Shown: piece by piece, positions 21,596-22,839 of the stretch
How the letters are laid out: each line of letters opens with the position of its first letter
How positions within the stretch are numbered: the stretch's first letter is position 1
Virus record (IMG/VR): IMGVR_UViG_3300032309_001751
Span: 1 to 22,839 of that record
Direction: 5' to 3' (one strand)
Source of the DNA: a virus
DNA length: 22,839 nucleotides
Program-made: the position numbers and the translations under genes
The notes under the pieces: model-generated
What the model saw: the letters and a program-made list of their open reading frames with translations, nothing else
What the model was told of the DNA's origin: nothing
The model's database searches: none

Positions 21596-22218
21596 TCGCG
21601 AGCCACCTTTAACAAAGCGTCGTTCTTGTTTTCGGTTTCGGTCATCGCCAAAATCTGACGCAGTTCTTCAAACTCAGCCGGCTGGAAAAAGAATGCTGCT
21701 GTTTTGGTTTCATCTCTTACGCCTTGATGCTTGCCCTCTTCAAGTGGATTCACTCCACCATCGCGAGGTGCGTTAGCCAAAAGCGGAACTGACTGCAAGG
21801 TGAGATTGAACTGTTCTCTGCGAAGCAAATCGTCAAGGTCATCTTGGTCCCAAATGAGTCCGTTCATATCAAACCCGCGAGCAAACTCGGACAACACTTC
21901 AGCCAATCCTGCTTCGTCATAACTAGACAAATCGGTGGTGCGGTTATCGGCTAGCAAAATGCGAAGTGCTTTGTCATCGTCAATGTCTAGGTATTGCACT
22001 GCAACTTTTTCCCAGCCCAATGCTTTTGCTGCTTGCCAGGTGTGATTGCCCGCAACAATATGTCCCGAACTTTTTTGCACCAAGATTGGTTTGTATTGAC
22101 CGTGTGCTTCTAGTGAAACTGATATTGCACCGACATCGCCTTGACGGACATTCCTCGGGTGAGGTGAAACATCGTCAATAGGCTTCGCCAACTTTTCTAT
22201 TTCCGCTCTGATTGTCAT
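21571..22218 (-). CDS. ParB-fold nuclease-like protein
   Basis: 215 residues. The ParB N-terminal domain is clear: DVSPHPRNVRQGDVGAISVS (16-35), YKPILVQKSSGHIVAGNHTW (42-61) with the G-N-H-T version of the usual G-x-H-R motif, then AAKALGWEKVAVQYLDID (63-80), and ADNRTTDLSSYDE (90-102). Such phage and plasmid ParB-like proteins with N-T-D...D-L-S motifs are often linked to DNA modification or methyltransferase genes. The C-terminal 75 residues have no match I recognise but contain a short FFQPAEFEELRQIL motif. It overlaps the PP-loop gene by 25 bases and starts 11 bases after the nuclease-like gene, with an AAGGT ribosome site. Confidence 0.85.
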   Translation of the reverse strand: MTIRAEIEKLAKPIDDVSPHPRNVRQGDVGAISVSLEAHGQYKPILVQKSSGHIVAGNHTWQAAKALGWEKVAVQYLDIDDDKALRILLADNRTTDLSSYDEAGLAEVLSEFARGFDMNGLIWDQDDLDDLLRREQFNLTLQSVPLLANAPRDGGVNPLEEGKHQGVRDETKTAAFFFQPAEFEELRQILAMTETENKNDALLKVAREWRQIQIG

Positions 22219-22229
22219 GTTGATTTACC

Positions 22230-22661
22230 TTAGTCGTAATCGGGATTTACTAGCAAGTCTATTACTTCGGGTGCTTCTAGCAACCATCCCTTTGCAGGAT
22301 TATCTGAGTGCACTGCGAATGAACGCAACTTAGATGGAGCGAATCGCTTTGGTTGTTTGTCAATGAATCGCTTAAGTCTGTCCACATCAACAATTACAAA
22401 CGAGCCTTCAATGTTGAATACATAAACCCACCATCGCGCTTTAGTAACCGAGAGTCCACTCGGCTTCCAACCTTTGTTGTGTGGTGACTGCATTGTTTCA
22501 ATGACCATGCGACCATTTCGGTATCGGTCCGTTTTAACTTCTATGTCGCCATCGCAAATTGTTTGCACAAACTGTCGGATAAGTTCCTCGCCCTCTTCAC
22601 CGAAGGCAAGGTCTGCTTTGAAGTTGAACCGCTTGATGTCATAACTCGGGTTATATGCCAC
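22230..22661 (-). CDS. Probable PD-(D/E)XK nuclease-fold protein
   Basis: 143 residues from a GTG start at 22661 (the ribosome site is weak). A helix with acidic residues (FGEEGEELIRQFVQTI, 20-35) is followed by GDIEVKTDRY (38-47), the D-x-(E)-x-K pattern: Asp39, Glu41, Lys43, and then by KPSGLSVTKARWWVYVF (66-82) and a predicted strand GSFVIVDVDRLKRFI. That order, an early Glu, a D...ExK hairpin and a SGL..T.A.W strand, matches PD-(D/E)XK nucleases such as phage resolvase-like and repair enzymes. Assignment is by motif only. It is the first gene of the cassette at the right side. It might be a DNA-processing partner of the ParB-like proteins. Confidence 0.72.
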   Translation of the reverse strand: MAYNPSYDIKRFNFKADLAFGEEGEELIRQFVQTICDGDIEVKTDRYRNGRMVIETMQSPHNKGWKPSGLSVTKARWWVYVFNIEGSFVIVDVDRLKRFIDKQPKRFAPSKLRSFAVHSDNPAKGWLLEAPEVIDLLVNPDYD

Positions 22662-22761
22662 TAAGGAAACCCTAACCGACTAAATAACCGTAAATGTGCG
22701 ATGCAACCAACTCGCTCCATAAAGCAACACCGTCAGGTAACGCGATGATGATTTGCGCGAG

Positions 22762-22839
22762 ATGACGCTAGATGATGCAGATGAACGGCTAAACCAACCT
22801 GCAGAAATCGTGTTTAATTCGCGGGTGAACGCGTTGCGG
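22762..22839 (+). CDS. Possible start of a divergent plus-strand gene (cut by window edge)
   Basis: From ATG 22762 the frame reads MTLDDADERLNQPAEIVFNS and continues open to the edge, 26 codons. The acidic, helix-forming opening looks like a phage protein N-terminus, and a TTG at 22753 in the same frame could extend it. No good ribosome site is visible. The opposite-strand frame ending near 22680 is a competing reading (see rejected items). The 100-base gap between this and the GTG at 22661 would then be a divergent promoter region; no consensus -35/-10 pair was recognised in it. Confidence 0.3.
   Translation, partial: MTLDDADERLNQPAEIVFNSRVNALR

Noticed and set aside
22681-22839. Minus-strand frame open from the right edge to a TAG near 22680
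   Set aside because: The 52 codons are Ser/Arg-rich and not convincing as a protein end; the plus-strand reading in the same place looks more natural. Only sequence to the right can settle it.

Overview
The window is a stretch of a tailed, long-tailed (siphovirus-type) bacteriophage genome. It carries almost the whole head-and-tail module, with every confident gene on the minus strand, so the functional order runs from right to left. The gene order (small terminase, large terminase, portal, maturation protease, HK97-fold capsid, connector, tail terminator, tail tube, frameshifted chaperone, tape measure, tail tip, fibres) is that of an HK97-like phage. The short genes around the capsid and the tail-terminator type resemble those of phages of Actinobacteria. 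The moderate base composition and the aquatic-virus type tail gene at 767..1099 would fit a freshwater or marine host. The host is inference only. No integrase, lysin, replication or tRNA gene is seen.

Right part (about 18.5-22.8 kb): a tightly overlapped cassette upstream of the terminase. It encodes a probable PD-(D/E)XK nuclease, a ParB-fold protein, a PAPS-reductase/PP-loop protein of the IbrA type, a second ParB-fold protein of the IbrB type, a cupin and an HNH nuclease. The genes overlap at stop/start codons and run directly into the small and large terminase. A possible divergent plus-strand gene begins at the right edge.

Middle (about 8.4-18.5 kb): terminase large subunit, a 47-residue two-helix membrane protein, portal, a small beta protein, and a 753-residue composite protein with an ADP-ribosyltransferase domain. 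Then come the prohead protease, the major capsid protein, a hairpin terminator, a short gene ending in an amber codon after which the frame stays coding-like, the connector, the tail terminator and a duplicated pair of tail-tube genes. The tail-assembly chaperone has a canonical -1 slippery site and a possible pseudoknot.

Left part (1-8.4 kb): tape measure protein, distal tail protein, small beta-rich tail proteins, two tandem glycine-rich fibre proteins, a small aquatic-phage tail-associated protein, and a secreted PA14-domain protein with a Thr/Ser-rich stalk that runs off the left edge.

The most interesting parts are the ParB / PP-loop / ParB / cupin cassette coupled to packaging, the ADP-ribosyltransferase embedded in the head module, the amber-interrupted gene after the capsid, and the secreted PA14 protein at the left edge.
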